From the NCBI GenBank assembly GCA_965226855.1, contig CBDDEE010000032.1, forward strand, positions 124,001 through 188,000: a stretch of 64,000 nucleotides of DNA. Direction: 5' to 3'. The stretch is from JAUXJB01 sp965226855 (GTDB lineage: Bacteria > Myxococcota_A > UBA9160 > SZUA-336). Each line of letters opens with the position of its first letter. Position 1 is the stretch's first letter. The notes beneath the pieces were generated by a model that made no database searches, was not told the DNA's origin, and worked only from the letters and a program-made list of their open reading frames with translations. Positions 53,830 to 62,928 of the stretch are shown here, one piece after another. The position numbers and the translations under genes are program-made.

Positions 53830-54687
53830 ATGATTCTGGTAGTCGGGGCATCGGGGCAGGTTGGAGGCGCGGCGGTTGCCGAGCTCGTGGAGCTAGGTGC
53901 GTCCGTGCGGGCGCTGGTGCGCTCGAGCGAGAGCGGGAGCGAGCTGGCTGAGAGAGACGTCGAGCGGGCCGTCGGGGACCTCGGGGACATCGACTCCCTC
54001 GCTACAGCGTTGCGCGACGTCGAATCCGTTCTGCTCGTGTCCGCAGTCGATCCGCGCCAGGCCGAGCTCCAAGGCAACCTCGTTGCGGCGGCGCGTCGCT
54101 CTGGTGTGGCTCATATCGTCAAGCTGTCCGGCTTCGCCACCGCGGTCGACTCGCCGGTCCGAAGCGGCCGCTGGCACGCCGAGACCGAGGCGGCGATCGT
54201 CGACTCGGGGATGGCCTACACGTTTCTGCGGCCCCCCTTCTTCCTGCAGAACCTGCTGCGCTTTGCGCAGGCCGTTGCCGAGCAAGGCGTGCTCCCGAGC
54301 CGAACGGATCCGGCAACGACGATCGCGATGGTTGACAGCCGTGACGTCGCAGCCGTGGCGGCACGGTGCCTCGTCGATTCCCGTCACCGCGGCTGCGTCT
54401 ACGACGTGACGGGGCCCGAGGCGCTGACGTACGGCGACATCGCCCAGCGGCTCGCGGCGCTTCTGGGACGCCGCGTCGAGCGTGTGCGGGTCCCCGAGCA
54501 CGTCGGCCGCGAGAACCTGCTTCAGCAGGGTCCCGAGTGGCACGCCGACCTCATGCTGGAGTTCGATCGCGCCTTTGCGGCAGGCCTCGGTGCAAAGGTC
54601 ACCGGCGTAGTGCAGGACGTCACAGGTCGCCCAGCACGCGACCTCGACGCGTTCCTACGCGAACACCGACCGCACTTCGGGTGGTAG
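53830..54687 (+). CDS. NmrA/SDRa5-type NAD(P)-binding protein
   Basis: 285 residues of the atypical SDR (NmrA-like) family. GASGQVGGAAV is the cofactor loop, RALVRSSES follows strand 2, and the FLRPPFFLQNLLRF segment marks the family; the Tyr-Lys catalytic pair is not kept in the usual place. It may be a redox sensor or a quinone or azo reductase. Confidence 0.85.
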   Translation: MILVVGASGQVGGAAVAELVELGASVRALVRSSESGSELAERDVERAVGDLGDIDSLATALRDVESVLLVSAVDPRQAELQGNLVAAARRSGVAHIVKLSGFATAVDSPVRSGRWHAETEAAIVDSGMAYTFLRPPFFLQNLLRFAQAVAEQGVLPSRTDPATTIAMVDSRDVAAVAARCLVDSRHRGCVYDVTGPEALTYGDIAQRLAALLGRRVERVRVPEHVGRENLLQQGPEWHADLMLEFDRAFAAGLGAKVTGVVQDVTGRPARDLDAFLREHRPHFGW

Positions 54688-54754
54688 AGTGATCTAAGAC
54701 TACCTGCCGCAGTTCGAGGAGTACCCGAGGCGAGAGCTGTAAGCTCTGTGGATC

Positions 54755-55504
54755 ATGACTCCTGACCGCTCCAGCCAGCACAGCCTTACCCTGAGAGCTC
54801 TCATCGTCGCGGGCCTGGTGGCCTTTGGGTTCTTCCTCGTGACCGAGCGAGGTCTGCTGGGCTCTGCCCTGCAGAGCGATCGCAGCTACATCTCATACCT
54901 CATCCTGCTGATCTACGTGGCTGCCAGCGGGCACTGGCTGCTGCTCTCCATTCGCATGTCTGGCGAGCGGAATCGTCTGCAGCGTGTCGAGCACGGCCTG
55001 ACGAACGGAGACGAGCCGCGCCTCGCCGTCACGGCTGCCGGAGTTCGCTGGGGCTCGGAGGAGTGGACCGTTGGAGACCTGGCGCAATACCTGCGGGGGG
55101 TCCTGATCAAGCGGGAGTCCGGCGCGCCGGTCGGGGAGCAGGGCACGCTCACCGCGACCCTGGGAGACGTCATCGCGAATCGCCACGCGGCGGGGCACTT
55201 CTTCAGCGACACACTGCTCAAGCTTGGGCTGCTAGGCACCATGGTGGGGTTCATCCTGATGCTGCTGCCGGTCTCCGGGATGCAGGAGTTCGGGCCTGCA
55301 CTCGCGCAGCAGCTTCTACGCGAGATGAGCAGCGGCATGGCAGTCGCGCTCTACACCACGCTCGCCGGGCTCGTGACGAGCACGCTACTGAAGCTCCAGT
55401 ACCAGATCCTCGATACCTCGGCGCAGGATTTTCTGAACCGCGTCGCTTTCATGACAGATGTGCACCTCGCGACGCCCTCGCTGGAGCCAGAAAGTGGCGA
55501 CTAG
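54755..55504 (+). CDS. MotA/TolQ/ExbB-like proton channel protein
   Basis: 249 residues, four hydrophobic segments at roughly 13-36, 46-67, 150-170 and 190-215. The FFSDTLLKLGLLGTMVGFILML and SSGMAVALYTTLAGLVTSTLLKLQYQIL helices are the signature of the ExbB/TolQ channel core. It should form an inner-membrane pentamer and use the proton gradient together with the next gene product. It overlaps that gene by 11 bases. No tonB, tol or motility genes are in the window. Confidence 0.85.
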   Translation: MTPDRSSQHSLTLRALIVAGLVAFGFFLVTERGLLGSALQSDRSYISYLILLIYVAASGHWLLLSIRMSGERNRLQRVEHGLTNGDEPRLAVTAAGVRWGSEEWTVGDLAQYLRGVLIKRESGAPVGEQGTLTATLGDVIANRHAAGHFFSDTLLKLGLLGTMVGFILMLLPVSGMQEFGPALAQQLLREMSSGMAVALYTTLAGLVTSTLLKLQYQILDTSAQDFLNRVAFMTDVHLATPSLEPESGD

Positions 55505-56117
55505 ACTGCAGCGATCCTCGGACGGCCAGGATGCCTTCACGGACGTCCTGTTCAATACGCTCCTGGGTTTTGCCTTCATGTTCGTGGTCGCGTTCTCGTT
55601 CATGAGCGATCCCCGCGAGACGGGAACGGTGGATGCGAAGGCGGAGGTTCTGATCACAGTACGCTGGCCCGACGGTCATCCCGACGATATCGATGCGGTG
55701 GTCGAGGATCCGCTCGGGAACCTGGTCTGGTACCACAATCAGGCCACGGAGCTCATGCACCTGGATCGCGACGATCGCGGAAGCTACGCCGATCGTATCG
55801 TCATCGACGGCCGAGAAATCTCGAACCCGATAAATCAGGAGATCGTCTCTCTGCGCTCCCTGGCTCCGGGCGAGTACGTGGTCAACTTGCTTCACTACAA
55901 GGCGAACTACAGTGCGCCCGTGCCTGTGACAGTTACGGTGGAGAAGCTCAACCCCGAGGTACAAGTCGTCTATTACGGGAGACACGAGCTCGCGGGCGCC
56001 GGCACCGAGCTTACCGCGGTCCGTTTCGTACTGGACGGGGACGGGGCCGTCGTTGGCGTGAGCAGCGCTCCCAAGCCCCTGCTGGCGCGCGCGGTGTCCG
56101 GCAAGCCCGCATCATGA
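55494..56117 (+). CDS. ExbD/TolR-like membrane protein, extended
   Basis: 207 residues from GTG 55494. One N-terminal helix, AFTDVLFNTLLGFAFMFVVAFSF, carries an Asp (D17) at the place of the proton-relay Asp of ExbD/TolR. The rest is a periplasmic domain (DGHPDDIDAVVEDPLGNLVWYHNQ ... SLAPGEYVVNLLHYK) that looks like an Ig-like beta-sandwich, unlike the small TolR domain. It is the second gene of a tightly packed three-gene unit; the usual ExbD size is about 140 residues, so it is longer than normal. Confidence 0.78.
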   Translation: MATRLQRSSDGQDAFTDVLFNTLLGFAFMFVVAFSFMSDPRETGTVDAKAEVLITVRWPDGHPDDIDAVVEDPLGNLVWYHNQATELMHLDRDDRGSYADRIVIDGREISNPINQEIVSLRSLAPGEYVVNLLHYKANYSAPVPVTVTVEKLNPEVQVVYYGRHELAGAGTELTAVRFVLDGDGAVVGVSSAPKPLLARAVSGKPAS

Positions 56118-56671
56118 CCATCCTGCTCGCGCTGGCCTACGCGATCATCGCCGCGCTGCTGCTCAACCTGGGGCTTGCCGCCGCATGGAGCGCGCGCGTG
56201 AAGATTGGGGCCGTCCTGTTGGTCTCTTTGTTCTACGGCTTGACCTACCTCGGGATTCGCGCGCTCGAGGGCTGGCCCACTGGCGAGCCTGTTCCGGCCG
56301 ACTTCCGGCTGCACTGGATCAGCATCGACGAGCCTGACAAGGCGACTGGATCCGACGGCGCGATCTACTTCTGGGTGCGCTCTCTAGACGAGGCAGGACT
56401 GCCGGCCGGAGAGCCCCGCGCGCACGTCGTCCCGTACGACGACGAGACGGCCGACGCGGCGCGCGAAGCCTTGGAGCAGCTGCAAGGTGGCAAGCGGCTG
56501 AACGGCCAGATGACGATGAACGTGATCGAGCCGAGCGAGGGTGACCCGGAAGAGCTGTCAACCTTCAGAGACTCGTCGGCGGGGAACGACCCGGATGGAC
56601 CCGAAGAGCGCCTGATCTTCGAGTTCCGGGAGGTGCCGCCGCCGACGCTTCCCGCGAAGGCGCCGCTCTAG
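56114..56671 (+). CDS. Third protein of the ExbB/ExbD-like operon
   Basis: 185 residues, starts by ATGA overlap with the ExbD-like gene. Two N-terminal hydrophobic helices (ILLALAYAIIAALLLNLGLAA and KIGAVLLVSLFYGLTYLGI) precede a soluble acidic domain (IYFWVRSLDEAGLPAGEPRAHVVPY ...). I do not recognise a family. The overlap structure marks it as part of the proton-channel unit. It ends in CTAG shared with the convergent PQQ dehydrogenase gene. Confidence 0.65.
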   Translation: MTILLALAYAIIAALLLNLGLAAAWSARVKIGAVLLVSLFYGLTYLGIRALEGWPTGEPVPADFRLHWISIDEPDKATGSDGAIYFWVRSLDEAGLPAGEPRAHVVPYDDETADAAREALEQLQGGKRLNGQMTMNVIEPSEGDPEELSTFRDSSAGNDPDGPEERLIFEFREVPPPTLPAKAPL

Positions 56672-58866
56672 TCTGCTCCTTCGTCCGCCTCTTCTCGCGC
56701 CAGCGCCTCGGCGCGATCCGCGTTCGCGCGCGCGACGATGTAGGCGTGAACGGACTCGGCGTCTGCATCGCTCAGCAGATCCGAGAACCCCGCCATGCCG
56801 GTGCTCGCGCGAATTCCGTCGAGCACGATCTGGTTGAAGGTCTCGTGAGACTCTGCTGAGAGCATCCGGAGATCCGGCATGGCTCCGGCCGACTTGGCCT
56901 TGACGCCGTGACATATCCCGCAGGCCTCCTGGTAGAGGTGCTCGCCCCGGTCCAGCTCCTCCGCCGAGGCCGTCACGACCGGTTGCTCGGGGATGTGGCG
57001 GTCGAGCAGCGCGGGCGCCGTCAGCTCTGCGGTTCCATCGAGCTTGAACGCCACCATCTTGCCGAAGCCGCCGTACCGGAGGGCCGCCGTCTCGTTCACG
57101 AACCCGCTGAAGTTGTCCCCGGCTCCCCCGATCAGGATCGCCACGTACTGCACGTCGTCGATCTCGTAGCTGACAGGCGGTGCCAGGATCGAGGTGAACG
57201 TATTGTACTGCCACAGCCGCTCGCCGGTCTCCGTGTGGTAGGCGCTGAGCATGCCCATGGCATCGCCCTGGAAGACGATCCCGCCGGCCGTGGCCAGCGC
57301 GCCGCCGTTCCAGTAGTGGGGATGCTCCACGGCCCAGAGTTCCTCGCCGGTTAGCGGGTTGAAGGCCTTCAGGTATCCTTTGGACTCAGGCTCACCCGGG
57401 GTGTCGTCGGCGAGCTGCGCGATGCGTCCCAGCTCGATCCCCAGGTTCATCTGGCCCGGGTTGCGCTTGAGAAAGCCCGTCTCCTTGTACTCCTGGGCCA
57501 TCGCGTAGATCAGCGCCACCTCCTGCGCGGGAAAGTAGATGATCCCGCTGCCGGGGTCGTACGACATCGCCTGCCAGTTGTGGCCGCCGAAGGGGCCGGG
57601 GAGGATCCACTTTGGCTCGTCTATGTAGTCGAGCTCCGGATTCTCGACCGGGCGTCCCGTGGCCATGTCCACGTGCGTCGCCCAGGTGGTGGTCACGAAC
57701 GGGTTTGCCCGCAGCAGGGTTCCGTCCGAGCGGTCGATTACGTAGAAGAAGCCGTTCTTCGGTGCCTGCATCAGCACCTTGCGGCGCGCGCCGTCGACAT
57801 CCATCTCGGCGAGCATCATGTCCTGCACCGCCGTGTAGTCCCAGTTGTCGCCGGGCGTCGTCTGGTAGTACCACTTCATGCGTCCGGTGTCGGCGTCTAC
57901 GGCCACGATCGAGGCGAGGAACAGATTGTCGCCACCGCCGGGGGAGCGGATAACCCGCGTCCAGGGCGCTCCGTTTCCCACGCCAATGTAGATGTTGTTG
58001 AAGTCGGGGTCGTAGACGATGGAGTTCCACGCCGTCCCCCCGCCCCCGATCTTCCACCACTCGCCGCCCTTCCAGGTCTTTGCAGCCAGCTCCATGGCGG
58101 GCTGTTCGAAGGGCAGCGAAGGGTCGCCCGGAACGGTGAAGAAACGCCACACCTCCGCTCCGGTCTGGGCATCGTAGGCCGTCACGTAGCCCCGCACGCC
58201 GAACTCGGCGCCGCCGTTGCCGATGTACACCTTCCCGCGGGCCGCCCGCGGCGCGCCGGTGATGGAGTAGCTCCGCGAGCGGTCGATGATGGTGTCCGTC
58301 TCCCAGACCATGGTCCCCGTCGCCGCGTCGATGGCGATGAGCCGGCCGTCGAGCGTCCCCACGTAGACGTTGCCCTCGTAGACGGCGACGCCCCGGTTGA
58401 TGGGGCCGCAGCACACTTTGCGCAGGTACTCACGCGGAACCTGCGGATCGTAGGTCCACTTCCGCTCGCCCGTCACCGCGTCGAACGCGTAGACGATGCT
58501 CCAGGAGCCCGACACGAAGAGTGTCCCGTCCACCACGATGGGCGTCGCCTCCAGCGCGTAGACGGTACTCAGGTCCTCGACCCACGTGGGCGCCAGTCGG
58601 CTGACCGTCTCGCGGTTGACCTGGGTCAGCGGCGAGAAGCGCTGCTCCCGGTAGTCGCGTCCGTGGGCGAGCCAGTTCCCCGGCTCGCTCTCGGCGTTCA
58701 CGATGCGCTCGTCATCGATGAGCCCGATGCGGGGCACGGCCTCAGCGGGTGCCTCTGCGGACGGTGCCTCGGCCTCCGGTGCCGGACCGTTGTCGCAGCC
58801 GCTCCAGAGCGCCGCTACACCAGAGAGGATCACCAGCTGCAGCAGGATCGGTGCCCATCGACTCAT
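56668..58866 (-). CDS. PQQ-dependent alcohol dehydrogenase with C-terminal cytochrome c (lipoprotein)
   Basis: 732 residues from ATG 58866 (AAGGGGGAAG just upstream; ATG 58884 has no ribosome site). A lipobox ALWSGC places the mature N-terminus on lipid-modified Cys24. The eight-bladed PQQ propeller contains the vicinal disulphide pair in KVCCGPINR and the catalytic GDNWDYTAVQ region. A haem-c motif CGICH at about 649 with a later Met in GMAGF forms the electron-transfer domain. It oxidises an alcohol in the periplasm. It is the last gene of the DUF1800-DUF1501-PQQ operon. Confidence 0.9.
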   Translation of the reverse strand: MSRWAPILLQLVILSGVAALWSGCDNGPAPEAEAPSAEAPAEAVPRIGLIDDERIVNAESEPGNWLAHGRDYREQRFSPLTQVNRETVSRLAPTWVEDLSTVYALEATPIVVDGTLFVSGSWSIVYAFDAVTGERKWTYDPQVPREYLRKVCCGPINRGVAVYEGNVYVGTLDGRLIAIDAATGTMVWETDTIIDRSRSYSITGAPRAARGKVYIGNGGAEFGVRGYVTAYDAQTGAEVWRFFTVPGDPSLPFEQPAMELAAKTWKGGEWWKIGGGGTAWNSIVYDPDFNNIYIGVGNGAPWTRVIRSPGGGDNLFLASIVAVDADTGRMKWYYQTTPGDNWDYTAVQDMMLAEMDVDGARRKVLMQAPKNGFFYVIDRSDGTLLRANPFVTTTWATHVDMATGRPVENPELDYIDEPKWILPGPFGGHNWQAMSYDPGSGIIYFPAQEVALIYAMAQEYKETGFLKRNPGQMNLGIELGRIAQLADDTPGEPESKGYLKAFNPLTGEELWAVEHPHYWNGGALATAGGIVFQGDAMGMLSAYHTETGERLWQYNTFTSILAPPVSYEIDDVQYVAILIGGAGDNFSGFVNETAALRYGGFGKMVAFKLDGTAELTAPALLDRHIPEQPVVTASAEELDRGEHLYQEACGICHGVKAKSAGAMPDLRMLSAESHETFNQIVLDGIRASTGMAGFSDLLSDADAESVHAYIVARANADRAEALAREEADEGAD

Positions 58867-58885
58867 ATCTTCCCCCTTGCTCATC

Positions 58886-60097
58886 TCAAGCGAACAGATC
58901 TAGAGTCTCGAACTCGCCGCGCAGCACGTCGGTCTTCGAGTAGCCCAGCCAGCCATCGATGACGGATGCGTAGACGCGGCGGAAGTCCGTCGTGAAGATC
59001 AGGTTGTCGCCAGGGTCGAGCTCGCTGAGGCTCGGTCGCTCCCCGTGCTGACCGCCCTTGACTCCGTGTCCCACCACGAACATGAGACCCGCGGCGCCGT
59101 GATCGGTCCCGAGACTGGTGTTCTCCGGCGCGCGGCGCCCGAACTCGGAGAAGATCAGGACCGCGACGTCCGACGCTCGGCCGATCCGTTCCAGATCGGC
59201 GATGAATGCGGCAATCGCATCCGACGCATAGGTGAGCAGACGCGCGTGCAGGTTGCCCTGGTGCACGTGGGTGTCGAACGCGTTATTGCGAAATGCCGTG
59301 TAGTAGAGCCGCGTCGGCATGTCGTCGGCGATCAGCGCAGCCACCTTCGGGAGATCGAGCGGGACCAGACCGTAGTCGATGGGCGTGCTGTAGACGCTCC
59401 ACGCCTCGCGCACGAGCTGCGCGGATTCGCGGGCGCCGCGCGCGACCTCCTCGAGATACTTCAAAGACACGTTCGCCGAGCTCACGTCCGGCACGTCGGC
59501 AAGGATCTCCTGCTCGGTGAAGAAGCCCTTGCGCGCCAGGCGGCTCGGGTCGTCGAACACGAGCGGCGTGTGGTGGCGACTGCGCACCGCGAGTGACTGG
59601 GAGCTGTCGATGTTGACGATGTAGTCGGAGCCTCCCTCAGGCTGGACCGCGTCTGCCAGGCGCCCGATCCACCCGTACGGCTCACCGCTGTTCGGAGCAG
59701 CCGTGTGCCAGTAGGCCATCGACGTGAAGTGCGAGAACGAGGGCTGCGGGTAGCCACAGCCGTGCACGATTGCCAGCTGACCGTCCTTGTACAGACGCTC
59801 GAAGCCCGCCATCCCTTCGGAGAACCCGAAGTGGTCGTCGATCTTGCGCAGCTCCGAGGGTGGGATGCCGAGGTTCGGGCGTAGCCGGTAGTACGCGTCG
59901 TCGCCGTAGGGCACCAGCGTGTTGAGACCGTCATTTCCTCCAGAGAGCTCTACCACGACGAGGATCCGCTCGTTCGTCGCCGCGCGTGCGGCGCGGGTTG
60001 GGAGCGGTCCCAGCATCGAAGCGCCGATTCCCAGCACCCCACTCCGGAGTACGTCGCGGCGGCTCAGCAGGCTCTTGAAGGGGCTCGGATCTCTCAT
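58886..60097 (-). CDS. DUF1501 domain protein, Tat-exported
   Basis: 403 residues. SRRDVLRSGVLGIGASMLGP is a twin-arginine leader. VVVELSGGNDGLNTLVPYGDDAYYRLRP, VHGCGYPQPSFSHFTSMAYWHTA and the C-terminal SEFGRRAPEN ... TDHGAAGLMFVVG blocks are the DUF1501 alkaline-phosphatase-like core. Exact function unknown. It follows the DUF1800 gene by 5 bases (once the frameshift there is repaired) and precedes the PQQ dehydrogenase by 19 bases. Confidence 0.9.
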   Translation of the reverse strand: MRDPSPFKSLLSRRDVLRSGVLGIGASMLGPLPTRAARAATNERILVVVELSGGNDGLNTLVPYGDDAYYRLRPNLGIPPSELRKIDDHFGFSEGMAGFERLYKDGQLAIVHGCGYPQPSFSHFTSMAYWHTAAPNSGEPYGWIGRLADAVQPEGGSDYIVNIDSSQSLAVRSRHHTPLVFDDPSRLARKGFFTEQEILADVPDVSSANVSLKYLEEVARGARESAQLVREAWSVYSTPIDYGLVPLDLPKVAALIADDMPTRLYYTAFRNNAFDTHVHQGNLHARLLTYASDAIAAFIADLERIGRASDVAVLIFSEFGRRAPENTSLGTDHGAAGLMFVVGHGVKGGQHGERPSLSELDPGDNLIFTTDFRRVYASVIDGWLGYSKTDVLRGEFETLDLFA

Positions 60098-60102
60098 GGC
60101 TC

Positions 60103-61916
60103 TTACCCCAGCTGATAGGCGGGACGCTCAGTATCAAGTGGACGAGCCGGCGCAGTGGCTCTTCCAGGTAGCTGCGCGCACGCTCGAGGTCGCTCGTACC
60201 CAGCTCGGAGTCCAGAAAGGCGATGAGCTCGCTGCGGAGCTCCGGGTCCGGCGGGACGAGCACGAAGCGCGCGAGCAGCGCGTCGACCGCTTGTGTCGTG
60301 GTCTGGAGCCCGGCGTCGAGAACCATCTCGCGCAGGTCGGCGGCGGCCGTCGTGCGCGGGATCGGCACGACCCGCTGGATCGCCAGCTGCCAGCCCTTGT
60401 AGCTCCCATAACGGGTGTTGAAGTCCTCGTCGCGATCCGCGATCACGTTCGCCATCGACATCTGATTGCTGTCTTCCGGGATCGTGGCGTTTGTGATGTC
60501 CTCACCCTGCGCGATTCTGTCACTCACTGCGCGAATGCGGAAGTCCTGCGGGTAGCGATCGTGGGGGACGAAGTTGATGTCTGGGAACAGCACGTCGTAG
60601 GCGAAGTTCCCTCGTGCCAGCAGCAGCCCGGGCGTGATCCAGGCTCTGCCAGAGGGCCAGCCCGCGACGGTGGGCGGCCGGAAGAGCTGCTGGCCCAGCT
60701 CGGAGGTGGCCTCGTTGAAATCGGGCACGCCGGGTACCTCCCGCAAGCCCAGCTTCCGGTACGTGGATACCACGAGCTGCACCGGGCTCTTGATCTGGGC
60801 CGCCATCGAGGCCGGGCTGTAGAAATCCTTCGACAGAAACAGGGTCCGCAGCAGCGGGGTGAGCTCGTAGCCTCCCTCCCGCAGCAGCGCTCCCAGCCGC
60901 TTCCGGAGGGCAGGCGACAGCTCCTCGCGTACGAAGTAGCGGTAGATCTTCGCGGCGATGAACTCGGCGGTCACCGGCTGCTCGAGGATGATGTCGATCA
61001 CATCGACGCCGTCGAAGTTCCCGGTCTTACCGAGCACCGTCTTCTGCCCGCCGTCGTGCTGGTCCGCGTTCACCACGAAGCCGAGGTCGACGTAGTTCCA
61101 GCCCGTGAAGGCCCGCGCCGCCTCGCGGATGTCCGTCTCCGTGTAGTTCCCGACCCCCATGGTGAAAAGCTCCATGATCTCGCGGGCGAAGTTCTCGTTG
61201 GGCGCGCCCTTTATGTTGATGCCCGCGTCCAGGAAGGAGAGCATCGCCGGGTCCTGGGAGACCCCGACGAGGAGCTCGCGGAAGTTTCCCGTTCCGTGTC
61301 TGTGGAAGAGCTCGAGCTGGAGCTCCATCTTGCGATAGTCGCGTACCTTGGTCTCGGTGACGGCGAAGTGGCCGTGCCAGAAGAGCGCCATCTTCTCCTG
61401 CAACGGCCAGCCCGAGGTCAGCATGCGCTGTGCCCACCAGTAGGCCAGGCGATTCGTCTCGAGGTAGCTCGCGCGCAGCCAGTAGAAAAAGCGGTTGACG
61501 ACCGGCTGCAAGCGGCGATTGCCCGCGGGCTTCACCCGGATGCCTATCGCCGCGCCCGTCTCGCGCGCCAGCGCGGTGGTGGCTGGGCGGCTCGGAGGAA
61601 AGGGCTCGAGGCTCGGATCGTGGACTCCCGAGCGCTCGAAGGGGGGGAGGTCGCCGGGCTCGCCGCGCAGGACCCGCTCCACCGCCTGCTCGGGGGTGAG
61701 CCGTGCGAAGGCCGCGACCTCTTCAGGGATCCCGCCGAAGCCGCCGCGCTCGAGCAGATGGGCGGCACTCGCTCGGTTCCAGTCCGAGGCGGCGATCGGG
61801 GTGAGATCGTCGACCCACGCGTTGCTGCTGGCTCCGGCAGTCACCGCCAGCAGTAGCCAGAGTGCAAAGCTTGCCGCGAGCTCGGGCCCGATCGGGCGCA
61901 GCAACATGCCGGCCAT
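60103..61916 (-). CDS. DUF1800 domain protein, C-terminus frameshifted
   Basis: About 605 residues of the DUF1800 family with a signal peptide (LAASFALWLLLAVTAGASS). HLLERGGFGG, WWAQRMLTSGWPLQEKMALFWHGHFAV, and EIMELFTMGVGNYTETDIREAARAFTGW are hallmark blocks. As written, the frame runs past its expected end to 59931 with unrelated sequence. Adding one C to the CCC near 60124 gives ILSVPAYQLG then TAA at 60103, 5 bases before the DUF1501 ATG, the normal operon spacing. So the extension is an artefact of a one-base break. Role unknown; usually paired with DUF1501. Confidence 0.88.
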
Positions 61917-61978
61917 TCTACAGCGCCGCTACCATGCGCACGGCATGATTCCTCGCCGCAGCGCCGGAGGTCGCCCGC

Positions 61979-62863
61979 TTGTCGGGGTATGAGCTCGGGC
62001 TCGTCCTTCTCTCGGCGCTGCTGCACGCTTCTTGGAATGCGGCGGCCAAACGCAGCGAGAGCCCGACGGCGTTCCTGCTCACGATGGAAGCCGTTTCGCT
62101 TGCGATCTACCTGCCTGTGTTGATCTTCGGCTTCCGCATTTCGGAGCTCCCGCCGGGTCTGTGGGTGTGGATCGCGGCCTCGGCGGTGGTGCACGCCTTC
62201 TACGCGTACTGGCTCAGCCGAGGCTACACCCACGGAGACCTGTCGCTCGTCTACCCCATCGCACGCACGACGCCGGCGTTCGTTCCTCTCTTCGCTGTGC
62301 CGCTCATGGGCGAGAGCGTGTCGCTAACGGCCGCTCTGGGGATCGGCCTGGTCGTCGCGGGCATGTGGGCGATCCAGCTGGACGGCAAGCTCAGACTGCG
62401 GTCGCTGCGTTCCCTGGCTGCCGTGTTCGCGTACCTGACGCTTCTCACCACCGTCGCCTACTCGCTCATCGACAAGCAGGCGATGCAGCTTCTAGACGCG
62501 GCCGACTGGACGGGTCCCGCGCCGCGCGCGCTCGTCTACATGGGCCTGTTCGAGTTCGCCTACGTGCCGCTCTTTTACGTGCTCGCGATGCGCAGCCTGG
62601 CGAAGCGCGAGCTCGTGCGCGTGGCACGTCGCGAGTGGAGGACGGCGATCGTCGGGTCGGTGTTCGGGATCTGCAGCTACGTGCTGATTCTAGAGGCGAT
62701 GAGGACTGCCCAGGTGAGCTATGTCGTGGCGGTTCGGCAGTCGAGCGTGGTCTTCGACGTCGCGCTGGGCGTGTTCTTCTTGCGCGAACGGCCGGGGCGC
62801 ATCCGGGTGATCGGGATCCTGGCCACGATCGTGGGGGTAGCCTTGATCTCTGCCTATCCCTGA
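61979..62863 (+). CDS. EamA/DMT family transporter
   Basis: 294 residues, about ten helices in two EamA halves (LVLLSALLHASWNAAAKRSESP near the start; WRTAIVGSVFGICSYVLILEAM in the second half). TTG 61979 is the start, with GGAGG eight bases before it. It exports or imports small metabolites such as amino acids. Single gene, divergent from the DUF1800 operon. Confidence 0.88.
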   Translation: MSGYELGLVLLSALLHASWNAAAKRSESPTAFLLTMEAVSLAIYLPVLIFGFRISELPPGLWVWIAASAVVHAFYAYWLSRGYTHGDLSLVYPIARTTPAFVPLFAVPLMGESVSLTAALGIGLVVAGMWAIQLDGKLRLRSLRSLAAVFAYLTLLTTVAYSLIDKQAMQLLDAADWTGPAPRALVYMGLFEFAYVPLFYVLAMRSLAKRELVRVARREWRTAIVGSVFGICSYVLILEAMRTAQVSYVVAVRQSSVVFDVALGVFFLRERPGRIRVIGILATIVGVALISAYP

Positions 62864-62928
62864 TCGCCGAGGTCGATGACCTTCAACGGAAAAGTTCAGA
62901 TTAAGGACCGTCCCCAAGTTCAGGTAGG

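Noticed and set aside
57580..58962. Plus-strand frame of 460 codons opposite the PQQ dehydrogenase
   Set aside because: Antisense shadow of a conserved enzyme; no start signal or family match.
59919..61856. Long plus-strand open frame (645 codons) opposite the DUF1800 gene
   Set aside because: Its composition is that of a GC-rich antisense shadow; the minus strand has clear DUF1800 motifs and a signal peptide.
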